This document shows positions 41,740 to 49,412 of a stretch of 64,000 nucleotides of DNA, in pieces. Numbering within the stretch: the first letter of the stretch is position 1; each line of letters opens with the position of its first letter. A program made the translations under genes and the position numbers. The stretch is from contig CAVKJG010000003.1 in assembly GCA_963656825.1 (NCBI GenBank), forward strand, positions 3,642-67,641, written 5' to 3'. Under the pieces are notes generated by a model. That model was not told the origin of the DNA and ran no database searches. It saw only the letters and a program-made list of their open reading frames with translations. The stretch is from CAG-841 sp963656825. Lineage in GTDB: Bacteria; Bacillota; Clostridia; Oscillospirales; CAG-272.

Positions 41740-41958
41740 TCAATCAAGCTCTTTCTTCCGTATGTCCGAAAGCTTCTCTATTGTTCCGTCCGGACGTTTT
41801 ATAACCGTATTTTCCAGCTGTCCGGCAAAGCTCGCGCGGAAACGTCTGCGGAATTCGTCGCGCAGCTTTATCTGCTCCGCTTTTTCCTCCTCGGTAAGTC
41901 CTTCCGATTTTTCCTTATGGGCAAGATCGTTTATTCTTCTTGTGAGTTCGTCTTTCAT
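41740..41958 (-). CDS. DUF896 (YnzC-like) small protein
   Basis: This 72-residue protein has the DUF896 pattern RINDLAHKEKSEGLTEEEKAEQ, then FRASFAGQLENT. In Bacillus the family includes YnzC, a small helical protein of unclear role. I start at the ATG at 41958, preceded by AAAGGAAG; an earlier in-frame start at 41994 lies almost on the -10 box. Confidence 0.88.
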   Translation of the reverse strand: MKDELTRRINDLAHKEKSEGLTEEEKAEQIKLRDEFRRRFRASFAGQLENTVIKRPDGTIEKLSDIRKKELD

Positions 41959-41999
41959 TTCGGTACTTCCTTTCCGATTTATTTTATATAACATTGTGT

Positions 42000-42028
42000 A
42001 TTATATCACATATTGTTGTGACAATCAA
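42000..42028 (-). promoter_or_regulatory. Promoter for the DUF896 gene
   Basis: On the minus strand TTGATT (42028-42023) and TATAAT (42005-42000) are 17 bases apart. The spacer holds a dyad TCACA-N6-TGTGA (42006-42021), a possible repressor site. Confidence 0.65.
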
Positions 42029-42045
42029 TCACTTTATCTGCCGTT

Positions 42046-42615
42046 TCAATTATTTTTTTGCAAAAGATATCCTGCGAAAAGATACGAACAGAATATCAGC
42101 AGCGCGGCGTTTTCCGCCGTGTAAAAAAATATATAAACGGCAAGCATCCAAAGGAAAAACAGGCTTACCGCGGTTGTGAATTCAACAATTTTTTCTCCCA
42201 CGCCTTCGCCGAGCAGAAACGATGCCGCCGAAGAAATTATTCTTCCGCCGTCAAGGGTCGCCATCGGAAGCATATTCACGGCAAGAGTTATCTCGGAAAA
42301 CAGCCTTATGCTTTCCGCGCACGGAAAATATCGCGCGCAGATGATTATAAATATATTTTCAAGCGGTCCGGCAAAGGCAACAAGCACTTCCTCCGCATAA
42401 GATGACGGCTTCGATATTTTCATGCTTATTCCCACGGGCATAAGCGTGATTTTTTCTATTCTTTTCCCGAGCAGAAGCGCCGCCGCTGCGTGTCCGATTT
42501 CGTGAAGCGCGGTCACGACTATAACCGAAAAGCTCTGCTGCTTCGGCATGGCAAAAAGAAGCAGAAAAATTCCCGCCGTGGCAAACGGGTGAACCGAAAA
42601 ACGAGGCAGCTTCAT
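42046..42615 (-). CDS. M50 family intramembrane metalloprotease, SpoIVFB-like
   Basis: This 189-residue membrane protein has the zinc motif HEIGH (near residue 38) and the second motif NMLPMATLDGG (near residue 113), with four or more transmembrane segments. The N-terminal region and spacing resemble SpoIVFB, the protease that removes the pro-sequence of pro-SigK. It lacks the C-terminal CBS domain of Bacillus SpoIVFB. A pro-SigK with an intact pro-sequence is encoded at 48611. It overlaps the YtvI gene by 4 bases. Confidence 0.8.
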   Translation of the reverse strand: MKLPRFSVHPFATAGIFLLLFAMPKQQSFSVIVVTALHEIGHAAAALLLGKRIEKITLMPVGISMKISKPSSYAEEVLVAFAGPLENIFIIICARYFPCAESIRLFSEITLAVNMLPMATLDGGRIISSAASFLLGEGVGEKIVEFTTAVSLFFLWMLAVYIFFYTAENAALLIFCSYLFAGYLLQKNN

Positions 42616-43640
42616 AACGGCTTCCTTTCCTTTTTATTCTTTATAACGGCTGCGGTAAGCGAAACGGCAAGCGGAGAAAGCACTGCGCCCGCTCCGCCGA
42701 AAAGCTTTATTCCGGCATATATCGCAAAAAGAGAAAGCACCGGCGGAACTCCCGCGCCCTCGCCGATCAGCTTCGGCTCAAGCACCTGTCTTGCAAGCAC
42801 GGTAATTCCCCACAATACCATAAGGAAAAGCGACGTCCTTTTTTCGCCGGAAAGAAACGATACGGCGGCATACGGCACAAGTATTATACCCGTTCCCACC
42901 GCAGGAAGCGCGTCAAGGATCGCTACTGTGACCGCCAGCGCAAGTGAATATCTTACGCCCATAACCGAAAGCCCGAGATAAAGCAGAGAAAACATAAAAA
43001 ACGCTATAAGCGTCTCAGCGCAAAAGGCTTTCCATACGGCTTTCGTCGCGCCGGTTTTTATTTTTCCCGTCGGAAAATACTTTTTTGCAAGCGCTGAAAT
43101 TTCGTCAAATCCAAAGCAAAGCATTATTCCGGAAGAAATCGCAACAAACGAAAAAAGCAGAATCGCAGGCACTCCCGCCGCAATTTTCCCGAGCAATGAC
43201 GACGCCGCCGAAAACATCGAATCGGTAAGTTTTTTCACAAGCGCCGCAATTATTTCTCCGGTTTCATCGTCATTGCCGCCGAATATTTTTTCGGAAATAA
43301 AATCGGGCAAAAGCTTCAGCTTTCCGAGCAAAGCGCTTATTTTTCCTTCGTCGCGCCGCCACGCAAGGTACATTTCGCCCAGCTGCCCGTATATCATTCT
43401 GCCGGCAAGAGCGATAATTCCTATCAGCATTGCGTAGATAAGCACAGAGATAAATGCCGCCATCCGTTTTTTAGCGGTGCTTTTATGAAATCCGAGCTTT
43501 TCGGCGCTTTTTACGGAAAAAAACGCCACGGCAAAACCGACGGCGAAGGGCGCGAGCGGCTCCAAAAAAATTTTCATTCCGAAAGTCACGGCGCAAGCCG
43601 TCAAAACTGCCGTCACCGCTGACTTTTTCTCCTTCGGCAT
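42612..43640 (-). CDS. ytvI: YtvI-like sporulation membrane protein (AI-2E transporter family)
   Basis: This 342-residue membrane protein has seven to eight hydrophobic segments and the C-terminal family region (DALPAVGTGIILVPYA, then LEPKLIGEGAGVPPVLSL). YtvI proteins are the sporulation branch of this family; their function is unknown. GAGAGGTGA lies upstream of the ATG. The gene runs straight into the SpoIVFB-like protease gene, a plausible sporulation pair. Confidence 0.82.
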   Translation of the reverse strand: MPKEKKSAVTAVLTACAVTFGMKIFLEPLAPFAVGFAVAFFSVKSAEKLGFHKSTAKKRMAAFISVLIYAMLIGIIALAGRMIYGQLGEMYLAWRRDEGKISALLGKLKLLPDFISEKIFGGNDDETGEIIAALVKKLTDSMFSAASSLLGKIAAGVPAILLFSFVAISSGIMLCFGFDEISALAKKYFPTGKIKTGATKAVWKAFCAETLIAFFMFSLLYLGLSVMGVRYSLALAVTVAILDALPAVGTGIILVPYAAVSFLSGEKRTSLFLMVLWGITVLARQVLEPKLIGEGAGVPPVLSLFAIYAGIKLFGGAGAVLSPLAVSLTAAVIKNKKERKPL

Positions 43641-43685
43641 AATTCTTCACCTCTCTCGTTATATTTTAACATTCGGTTAATTTTA

Positions 43686-43714
43686 TTGACAAAACGCCCC
43701 GATTGTGATATCAT
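43686..43714 (+). promoter_or_regulatory. Promoter for the LRR lipoprotein gene
   Basis: TTGACA at 43686-43691 and TATCAT at 43709-43714 are 17 bases apart, with an extended -10 TGA. Confidence 0.78.
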
Positions 43715-43767
43715 TGATGTGTATACAGGCTTACAGCTGAATATTTTTAATGAGGATAGATAAATAT

Positions 43768-44535
43768 ATGAAAAAATTTGCTGCTTTATTTCTTGTTCTT
43801 ACGTTTATAGTTGCCTGCGCGGCAGCCTGCAAAAAGAATCCCGCCAACCCCGATGTGACCGTCGGAACAACTACAACGGAATCCGCCGCGACAACCGGCA
43901 CCAAGGGCACGGAGACCACCGAAACGACTCCCGCTGAAACGACAACGACCTCCGCCGCAAGATTTACGGAAGTAAAGGACGGCGATTTCTCTTACAGAAT
44001 ACTCAAGGATGACGACGGCAAATATTACGCCGTGGCAGTTATCAACTGGTCGGGAAGCGACGAAGCGCTCGTTGTCCCCTCCACATACACATACAAGGGT
44101 ACAACCTATGATATAACGACAATAGGCGTTCTCGGTAATATCGGCGGCAGTAACGGACTTATGTCGGTAAAGGAGCTTACCATTCCGTCAACGGTCAAAA
44201 CAATAAATTCCGTTGCCTTTTTCAGTGCGCTCAAGCTTGAAAAAATCAACTTCTCCGAAGGTCTTGAATCCATCGGCGAAATGGCTTTCTGGCTTTGCGG
44301 AAGCCTTAAAGAACTTACTCTTCCCTCAACGCTTAAAGAGATCGGTCAGAATGCTTTTCAGGGTTGCGAATCGATAGAATCCATAACGGTTCCCTCCTCC
44401 GTAACGACGATAGGCGCGGGCGCGTTCTCCGGCTGCTCGTCGCTCAAAACGATAACTCTTCCCGAAGCGTTCCGCGCTCAGGAAGCCGAGCTTTTCAACG
44501 GCTCTCCAAACGTCCAGATAACCTACGTCGGCTGA
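43768..44535 (+). CDS. BspA-type leucine-rich repeat lipoprotein
   Basis: This 255-residue protein has a signal peptide with a lipobox cysteine around residue 17-21 (VACAAACKK). A Thr-rich linker follows (about 30-65), then a C-terminal LRR_5 domain with four or more repeats (LTIPSTVKTINSVAFF, GLESIGEMAFWLCG, STLKEIGQNAFQGCES). Such surface LRR proteins bind host or other ligands; the ligand here is unknown. I use the ATG at 43768, since GAGGAT lies upstream of it; the earlier ATG at 43750 lacks a ribosome site. Confidence 0.85.
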   Translation: MKKFAALFLVLTFIVACAAACKKNPANPDVTVGTTTTESAATTGTKGTETTETTPAETTTTSAARFTEVKDGDFSYRILKDDDGKYYAVAVINWSGSDEALVVPSTYTYKGTTYDITTIGVLGNIGGSNGLMSVKELTIPSTVKTINSVAFFSALKLEKINFSEGLESIGEMAFWLCGSLKELTLPSTLKEIGQNAFQGCESIESITVPSSVTTIGAGAFSGCSSLKTITLPEAFRAQEAELFNGSPNVQITYVG

Positions 44536-44565
44536 TTGACAAAAAATATCACCCCTTCATAACAT
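44536..44565 (+). promoter_or_regulatory. Candidate promoter for the GH18 gene
   Basis: TTGACA at 44536-44541 and TAACAT at 44560-44565 are 18 bases apart. A transcript starting near 44572 would begin inside the loop of the terminator hairpin described next. Confidence 0.6.
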
Positions 44566-44600
44566 GGAAAGACGACCATGTTGTAAAGGGGTGTTTTTTT
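44550..44600 (+). terminator. Terminator hairpin that also covers the GH18 ribosome site
   Basis: CACCCCTT (44550-44557) pairs with AAGGGGTG (44586-44593), and AACATGG (44561-44567) with CCATGTT (44576-44582), followed by seven T. The right arm is the ribosome site of the GH18 gene and the T-run leads into its TTG start codon. Confidence 0.8.
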
Positions 44601-45879
44601 GTCTTTATATACAGTAAAATCGGGCGATTCTCTGTACTCGATAGCAAAAGCCTACGGCTCGTCGCCTGCGCTGATAGCCGAATGGAACGGACTTTCCGCT
44701 CCCTATCCGCTTGCGGTCGGACAGTCGCTTCTGATTCTTTCTCCCGTCCGGACGCACACCGTCGCGCGCGGAGATACCGTGTTTTCCGTATGCTCGCGCT
44801 ACGGAATAACGCAAAACGAGCTTTTCCGCAAAAATCCTTCTCTGTGCGGCGGATATGTTCCGCTTTCTGTGGGGCAGACGCTCGTCACGGAATTTGCAGA
44901 AAAACCGGACGATAAAATGTTTTCCTACGCATACGCCTATACTTTTATAGAGGAGCGTATTCTGCGGCAGACGCTTCCGTATCTGTCCGCGCTTGCGCCG
45001 TTTACCTACGGCTTTACACCGGACGGCACTCTGCTTTCTCTGTCCGATTCAAAGCTGCTTTCGGCTTGCCGCGACTACGGCACAACGCCGCTTATGCATC
45101 TTTCGACGCTCACCGAAAGCGGCGGATTTTCAAACGAGCTTGCAAGCGGACTTTTCTCTTCCGAACAGGCGCAGGAAAATCTTATAGGCGAAATCATAAC
45201 CGAAATGACGGAAAAGGGCTACGGCGGACTTGATATCGATTTTGAATTTGTCTTTGCCTATGACGCCGAAGCGTATGCGGATTTCATCGCAAAGGCAAGG
45301 GCTGCGCTTGCGCCCTACGGCTATACCGTTTATGCGGCGCTCGCGCCGAAAACCTCCGCCTCGCAGTCCGGACTTTTGTACGAGGGACATCTTTACGATA
45401 AAATAGGCGCAGCGGCGGACAGGGTTTTTCTTATGACCTACGAATGGGGGTACACCTACGGTCCGCCGATGGCGGTAGCGCCGATAAACGCCGTGCGTCG
45501 CGTGCTTGATTATGCCGTAACGGAGATTCCTCCAGAAAAAATCATTATGGGAATTCCGAATTACGCATACGACTGGACGCTTCCCTACAAATCGGGAGAA
45601 ACGCGCGCAAGGCTGATATCAAACGAGGAAGCCGTGAGAACAGCAATCCAAAACAACGCCGAAATAAAATTTGACGAAACGGCTCGGTCGCCTTATTTCA
45701 ATTATTATTCGGACGGCAGACAGCACGAGGTATGGTTTGAAGATCCGCGCTCGATAGAAGCGAAGCTTTCGCTTCCGAAGGAATACGGATTTTTCGGCGT
45801 GGGCTATTGGAACGCAATGCGTCCGTTCAATTCAAACTGGCTGATTCTTTCTCAGATATACGGAGTAAACCCACTGTAA
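44599..45879 (+). CDS. LysM-GH18 glycosidase, SleL/YaaH-like
   Basis: This 426-residue protein has two LysM domains (about residues 3-47 and 52-98) and a GH18 catalytic domain from about 110. The motif is GGLDIDFE (Asp212, Asp214, Glu216), so the catalytic glutamate is present. SleL/YaaH enzymes cleave spore cortex during germination as N-acetylglucosaminidases. There is no signal peptide, which also fits that group. The start is a TTG at 44599 supported by AAAGGGGTG. It ends at a strong terminator. Confidence 0.87.
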   Translation: MSLYTVKSGDSLYSIAKAYGSSPALIAEWNGLSAPYPLAVGQSLLILSPVRTHTVARGDTVFSVCSRYGITQNELFRKNPSLCGGYVPLSVGQTLVTEFAEKPDDKMFSYAYAYTFIEERILRQTLPYLSALAPFTYGFTPDGTLLSLSDSKLLSACRDYGTTPLMHLSTLTESGGFSNELASGLFSSEQAQENLIGEIITEMTEKGYGGLDIDFEFVFAYDAEAYADFIAKARAALAPYGYTVYAALAPKTSASQSGLLYEGHLYDKIGAAADRVFLMTYEWGYTYGPPMAVAPINAVRRVLDYAVTEIPPEKIIMGIPNYAYDWTLPYKSGETRARLISNEEAVRTAIQNNAEIKFDETARSPYFNYYSDGRQHEVWFEDPRSIEAKLSLPKEYGFFGVGYWNAMRPFNSNWLILSQIYGVNPL

Positions 45880-45917
45880 AAAATATGCGGAAAGCAGACA
45901 GCTTTCCGCATATTTTA
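45880..45917. terminator. Bidirectional terminator
   Basis: A 15-bp stem (AAATATGCGGAAAGC with its complement) around AGACA separates the converging GH18 and exporter genes. Confidence 0.88.
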
Positions 45918-47189
45918 TTTTGCTTTAAGCCTGCTTATGCCCTTTCGGAGCATATCCAGCAGCGTATACATTGTAATAAGTCCGAGCGCGATAGCCCCTG
46001 CAACCATCAGCGTGGAATTAAGCGCCGAGCTTGCGAGCGGATCGCCGCTTATAAGATAATAAACGGCGCGATAAATTCCCGCTCCGGGCACAAGAGGAAT
46101 TATTCCGCAGATAAGAAATATCGTTTCGGGAGCCTTGAGAAGTCTTGCGAAAATATAAGCGAAAAGCTCTGCAAGCAGTGCGCCGAGAAACGCTCCCCAT
46201 ACGTCGCCAAGCCCGTTATAAAAGCCGAAAAGATTGGCTGTCCAGCCCATCGCCGCCGTAAAAGCGGAGGCAACTATAAACTTTTTCGGCACATCGAGCA
46301 GAAAGGAAAAGCCGACAATAGAGAAAGCCGCCGCCGCAAAGCCAACCGCGTATCCGACAAAGCCCTCTCTTGTTATGCTTGTTATAAAGCCAATCGTTTC
46401 GGGAGCAACTCCGACCTTACGGCAGAAGAATATTCCGGCGCCGACGCCCACGGCGACAGCCGCGGCTATCATAAACGCTTCAACCATTCTCGCGCAGGCG
46501 GAGATAAAGTCGCCCTGAAGCACGTCGCGCACGGCGTTCGTTATGGCAACCCCGGGGACAAGCGGCATTATTCCGCCGACGATTATATACTGCGGATGAA
46601 GCTCCGTTCCCGTTTTCATCGCACCGTACACGCACAGAAGCGAAACCACGGTTATCGTCGCCGCGCAAAGCACGTCGCACAGAAAATCCATACCTATGAA
46701 TTTTCTCAGGTAATAATTTTCAAACGACATTACAAGCCCCGCAAGAAGCGCAACCGCGGCGTCCGCAAGCGAGCCTCCGTAAAGCAGGGAAAACATACTC
46801 GTAGCGAGCATAACGCCTATCAGCTTCATTGCGATACCGTAGATATGCTCGTTTTTAATTTTTTCAAGGCGGGATTTTGCCTCGTCAAGAGTTATTTTCC
46901 CTCCGCAGAAATCACGTGAAACATTGTTTACAAGATATATTTTGGAAAGGTTGTTCGATCCCGGCGCGATTCTGCGCGTTACCGAAAGCGTTTCCTTTTT
47001 GTCGTCGGAAAGCGTAACGGTTATTCCCGTCGGCAGAACAAATGCGTCCGCCTGAGAAAAGCCCGTCGTCTGAAGTATTCTCGATATGGTGTCCTCAACG
47101 CGATGAGTTTCCGCGCCCGCGCTCATCATTATCTGTCCCGCGAGTATAGCCATATCGACAAGCTCGCGGTAATAAAACGAATCTTCCAT
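45915..47189 (-). CDS. ThrE-type threonine/serine exporter, fused YjjP-YjjB
   Basis: This 424-residue membrane protein contains both halves that are separate in enterobacteria. The YjjP-like part has AETHRVEDT near the N-terminus, NNVSRDFCGGKITLDEA and GGIMPLVPGVAITNA; the shorter YjjB-like part has GWTANLF and GIIPLVPGAGIYRA. About ten transmembrane segments are visible. The substrate is inferred only from the family. I start at the ATG at 47189, preceded by GGAGG; it follows the Ppx/GppA gene by 13 bases. Confidence 0.85.
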   Translation of the reverse strand: MEDSFYYRELVDMAILAGQIMMSAGAETHRVEDTISRILQTTGFSQADAFVLPTGITVTLSDDKKETLSVTRRIAPGSNNLSKIYLVNNVSRDFCGGKITLDEAKSRLEKIKNEHIYGIAMKLIGVMLATSMFSLLYGGSLADAAVALLAGLVMSFENYYLRKFIGMDFLCDVLCAATITVVSLLCVYGAMKTGTELHPQYIIVGGIMPLVPGVAITNAVRDVLQGDFISACARMVEAFMIAAAVAVGVGAGIFFCRKVGVAPETIGFITSITREGFVGYAVGFAAAAFSIVGFSFLLDVPKKFIVASAFTAAMGWTANLFGFYNGLGDVWGAFLGALLAELFAYIFARLLKAPETIFLICGIIPLVPGAGIYRAVYYLISGDPLASSALNSTLMVAGAIALGLITMYTLLDMLRKGISRLKAK

Positions 47190-47202
47190 TGTCCCTCCGA
47201 AT

Positions 47203-48153
47203 TTATTTTGCATTTTTTCTTTCTTCGATTATCCGCGCGACAAAGCCCTCGCGCACTCCGGCTCCGCTTATTACAAGCTTTTCCGTGCCGCAGTATTTTA
47301 TTATCTCACAGAGAGCGACCGTACCCGGAGCGACCGTCGCCACCCTGTCCGGAGCGTATCGTTTTATCGCCGCGCCGCCGTCGGAGCACACCGTGTCGCA
47401 AACGGAAAGCATATCCTTCGCCGTCATTTCAAAGCCGTCAAGCGAGGAGGTGTTCAGCCTTGCGCCCATAAAAATTCTGGCTGCGGCTCTCGCCGTTCCG
47501 CCGATAAGATAAGCCGTTCCGCCCACTCCCGAAAATTCGGGGTGAGCCGACAGCAGTCCGTTTACATAATCCTTTATGTTCTCCGCTTCCTCTCCGGTCA
47601 CGGAAAGAGGCGCTTTCACATATTTTTTTGAAAGCGCAAGACAGCCTATCGGAAAGCTGTGGGCATTCTGCTTTTTGCCGTCCGCAAAGCTTACCGTTTC
47701 CGTGCTTCCGCCGCCCATATCGACCGTCACTCCCCTTGCGGCAAGCGAGCCTTCGAAACGCTTTTGCGTTGCGTAAAAATCAAGCTCCGCCTCTTCATCT
47801 CCCGATATGACGGTGATCTGTGTTCCGAGCCGTCTTTTTATCGAAGCCAGCACCTTATCGGTATTTGAAAGTCCGCGCAGACTTGCCGTCGCAAACGCAA
47901 AGAAATCGTCTGCCGGCAGAGAATTTGCCCTTGCAAGATATTCGCGCAGAACGGCAAAAAGTCTTCCCTCTCCGTCCGGAGAAAGCCTTCCGCCCGAGGT
48001 ATACGCCGCAAGCCCGAGCATACTCCGCGCGGAATCGCATACGGAAAATTCTCCCGTTTCGGTGTTTACATCATATATATTCATTCTGACGCTGTTCGCG
48101 CCTATATCCACCACCGCAATTTTTTCGGTGGGATCAAAAAACGTGTCTTTCAT
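47203..48153 (-). CDS. Ppx/GppA phosphatase family protein
   Basis: This 316-residue protein of the actin-like ATPase fold has VVDIGANSVRMNIY at the start, TASLRGLSN, SGDEEAELDF and VDMGGGSTETV. The family includes exopolyphosphatase and pppGpp phosphatase. It is the size of the short two-domain form; the substrate cannot be told from sequence. It overlaps the DUF2500 gene by 4 bases. Confidence 0.85.
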   Translation of the reverse strand: MKDTFFDPTEKIAVVDIGANSVRMNIYDVNTETGEFSVCDSARSMLGLAAYTSGGRLSPDGEGRLFAVLREYLARANSLPADDFFAFATASLRGLSNTDKVLASIKRRLGTQITVISGDEEAELDFYATQKRFEGSLAARGVTVDMGGGSTETVSFADGKKQNAHSFPIGCLALSKKYVKAPLSVTGEEAENIKDYVNGLLSAHPEFSGVGGTAYLIGGTARAAARIFMGARLNTSSLDGFEMTAKDMLSVCDTVCSDGGAAIKRYAPDRVATVAPGTVALCEIIKYCGTEKLVISGAGVREGFVARIIEERKNAK

Positions 48154-48476
48154 ATAACAAAAGAAATGAACTCCGCGCCGCGAACCGTTATCGTTCCCTC
48201 ATCGCCTTCGGCAAAATACAGATACGCGTCGGACGATACACGATACTCTGCTCTGTCGCCGGTCTTGTATTCAAACGTTATGAAATACGTCTTTGCCTTT
48301 TCCGACACGGCGCAGCTCCTTTTGGAAACCACCCTTGCCGGCGCCGATATTCTCGGCAGCGAAAAGCTCTTTTTCGAGCCGCCGACAGCACGCGCTACGG
48401 TTATCGTCATTATAACGATCGCCGCGGCAAAGCAGACAAACACAAATATCCCGCCGATGCTGGAAGCGTAGTTCAT
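48150..48476 (-). CDS. DUF2500 family membrane protein
   Basis: This 108-residue protein has one N-terminal transmembrane helix and a small beta-rich domain with the DUF2500 pattern (ARVVSKR, YFITFEYKTGDRAEY, EGDEGTITVRGAEF). The function is unknown. It is first in a three-gene minus operon with the Ppx/GppA and exporter genes. Confidence 0.8.
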   Translation of the reverse strand: MNYASSIGGIFVFVCFAAAIVIMTITVARAVGGSKKSFSLPRISAPARVVSKRSCAVSEKAKTYFITFEYKTGDRAEYRVSSDAYLYFAEGDEGTITVRGAEFISFVI

Positions 48477-48610
48477 TTCTCAACCTCCGGAAAATGATTG
48501 CCCTATGATTATACACCATAAAAACAAAAATCGCAATAGAAATACGAAAAAGTACTTGCTCTGCGGAATATAATTTTATAAACGCTGAAAACGGAGGCTT
48601 TTTACACAAA

Positions 48611-49303
48611 ATGATGGGCATTTTTTCGGCACTTATGTCGAATTTTCTTTACCTGTTTCTGAAAATCTCATATTCTCAAAGCTTTCCTCCGCCGCTTTCG
48701 CCGAAGGAGGAGGAAGAATGTTTTGAAAAAATGCGCCGCGGCGATTCCGCCGCGCGCGGAAAGCTTATAGAGCATAATCTGCGGCTTGTGGCGCATATAG
48801 TCAAAAAATACTATTCGATGTCCAAAAATCAGGACGATCTTATCTCCATCGGCACGATAGGACTTATAAAAGCCATAGACACCTTTGACAGCCGCAACGG
48901 AACACGCTTTGCAACATACGCAAGCAAATGTCTGCAAAATGAAATCCTTATGCATTTCCGTTCTCAGAAAAAGACCGCGTGCGAGGTCAGCATAAGCGAG
49001 CCGATAGACATTGACAAGGACGGGAATCCGCTTACATATATCGATGTTATCAGCACGGAGGACACGATCGCCGACGATATCGACAGCAAAATAAAAACCG
49101 TAAAAGCCAAAAAGGCGATCCTTACAGTGCTCGACGAAAGAGAAAGAGAAATCATCATCCTGCGGTACGGACTCGGCGGAGCGCGCGCCATAACTCAGCG
49201 CGAGGTCGCCGAGAAGCTCGGAATTTCCCGTTCATATGTTTCGAGAATAGAAAAATCGGCGCTGAAAAAGATGAGCGGATATCTTTCCTCCGGAATATTC
49301 TGA
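48611..49303 (+). CDS. sigK: Sporulation sigma factor SigK, pro-protein form
   Basis: SigK directs late mother-cell transcription during sporulation. The 230-residue protein has a hydrophobic N-terminal pro-sequence (residues 1-22; MGIFSALMSNFLYLFLK), then sigma region 2 (LIEHNLRLVAHIVKKYY, DLISIGTIGLIKAID) and region 4 (EREREIIILRYGL, QREVAEKLGISRSYVSRIE). The gene is continuous, with no skin-type insertion. The pro-sequence implies processing by a SpoIVFB-type protease; one is encoded at 42046. An ATG one codon later is an equally possible start. Confidence 0.92.
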   Translation: MMGIFSALMSNFLYLFLKISYSQSFPPPLSPKEEEECFEKMRRGDSAARGKLIEHNLRLVAHIVKKYYSMSKNQDDLISIGTIGLIKAIDTFDSRNGTRFATYASKCLQNEILMHFRSQKKTACEVSISEPIDIDKDGNPLTYIDVISTEDTIADDIDSKIKTVKAKKAILTVLDEREREIIILRYGLGGARAITQREVAEKLGISRSYVSRIEKSALKKMSGYLSSGIF

Positions 49304-49412
49304 TATACGGCGGCATATATCTTATACCGGATAAATAAAACTTTGACCGTCGACGGCGGCGAAGAGGAAAAAACATCTTGAAAAAATCCGTCGGGAAAGA
49401 GGTTATATATTT

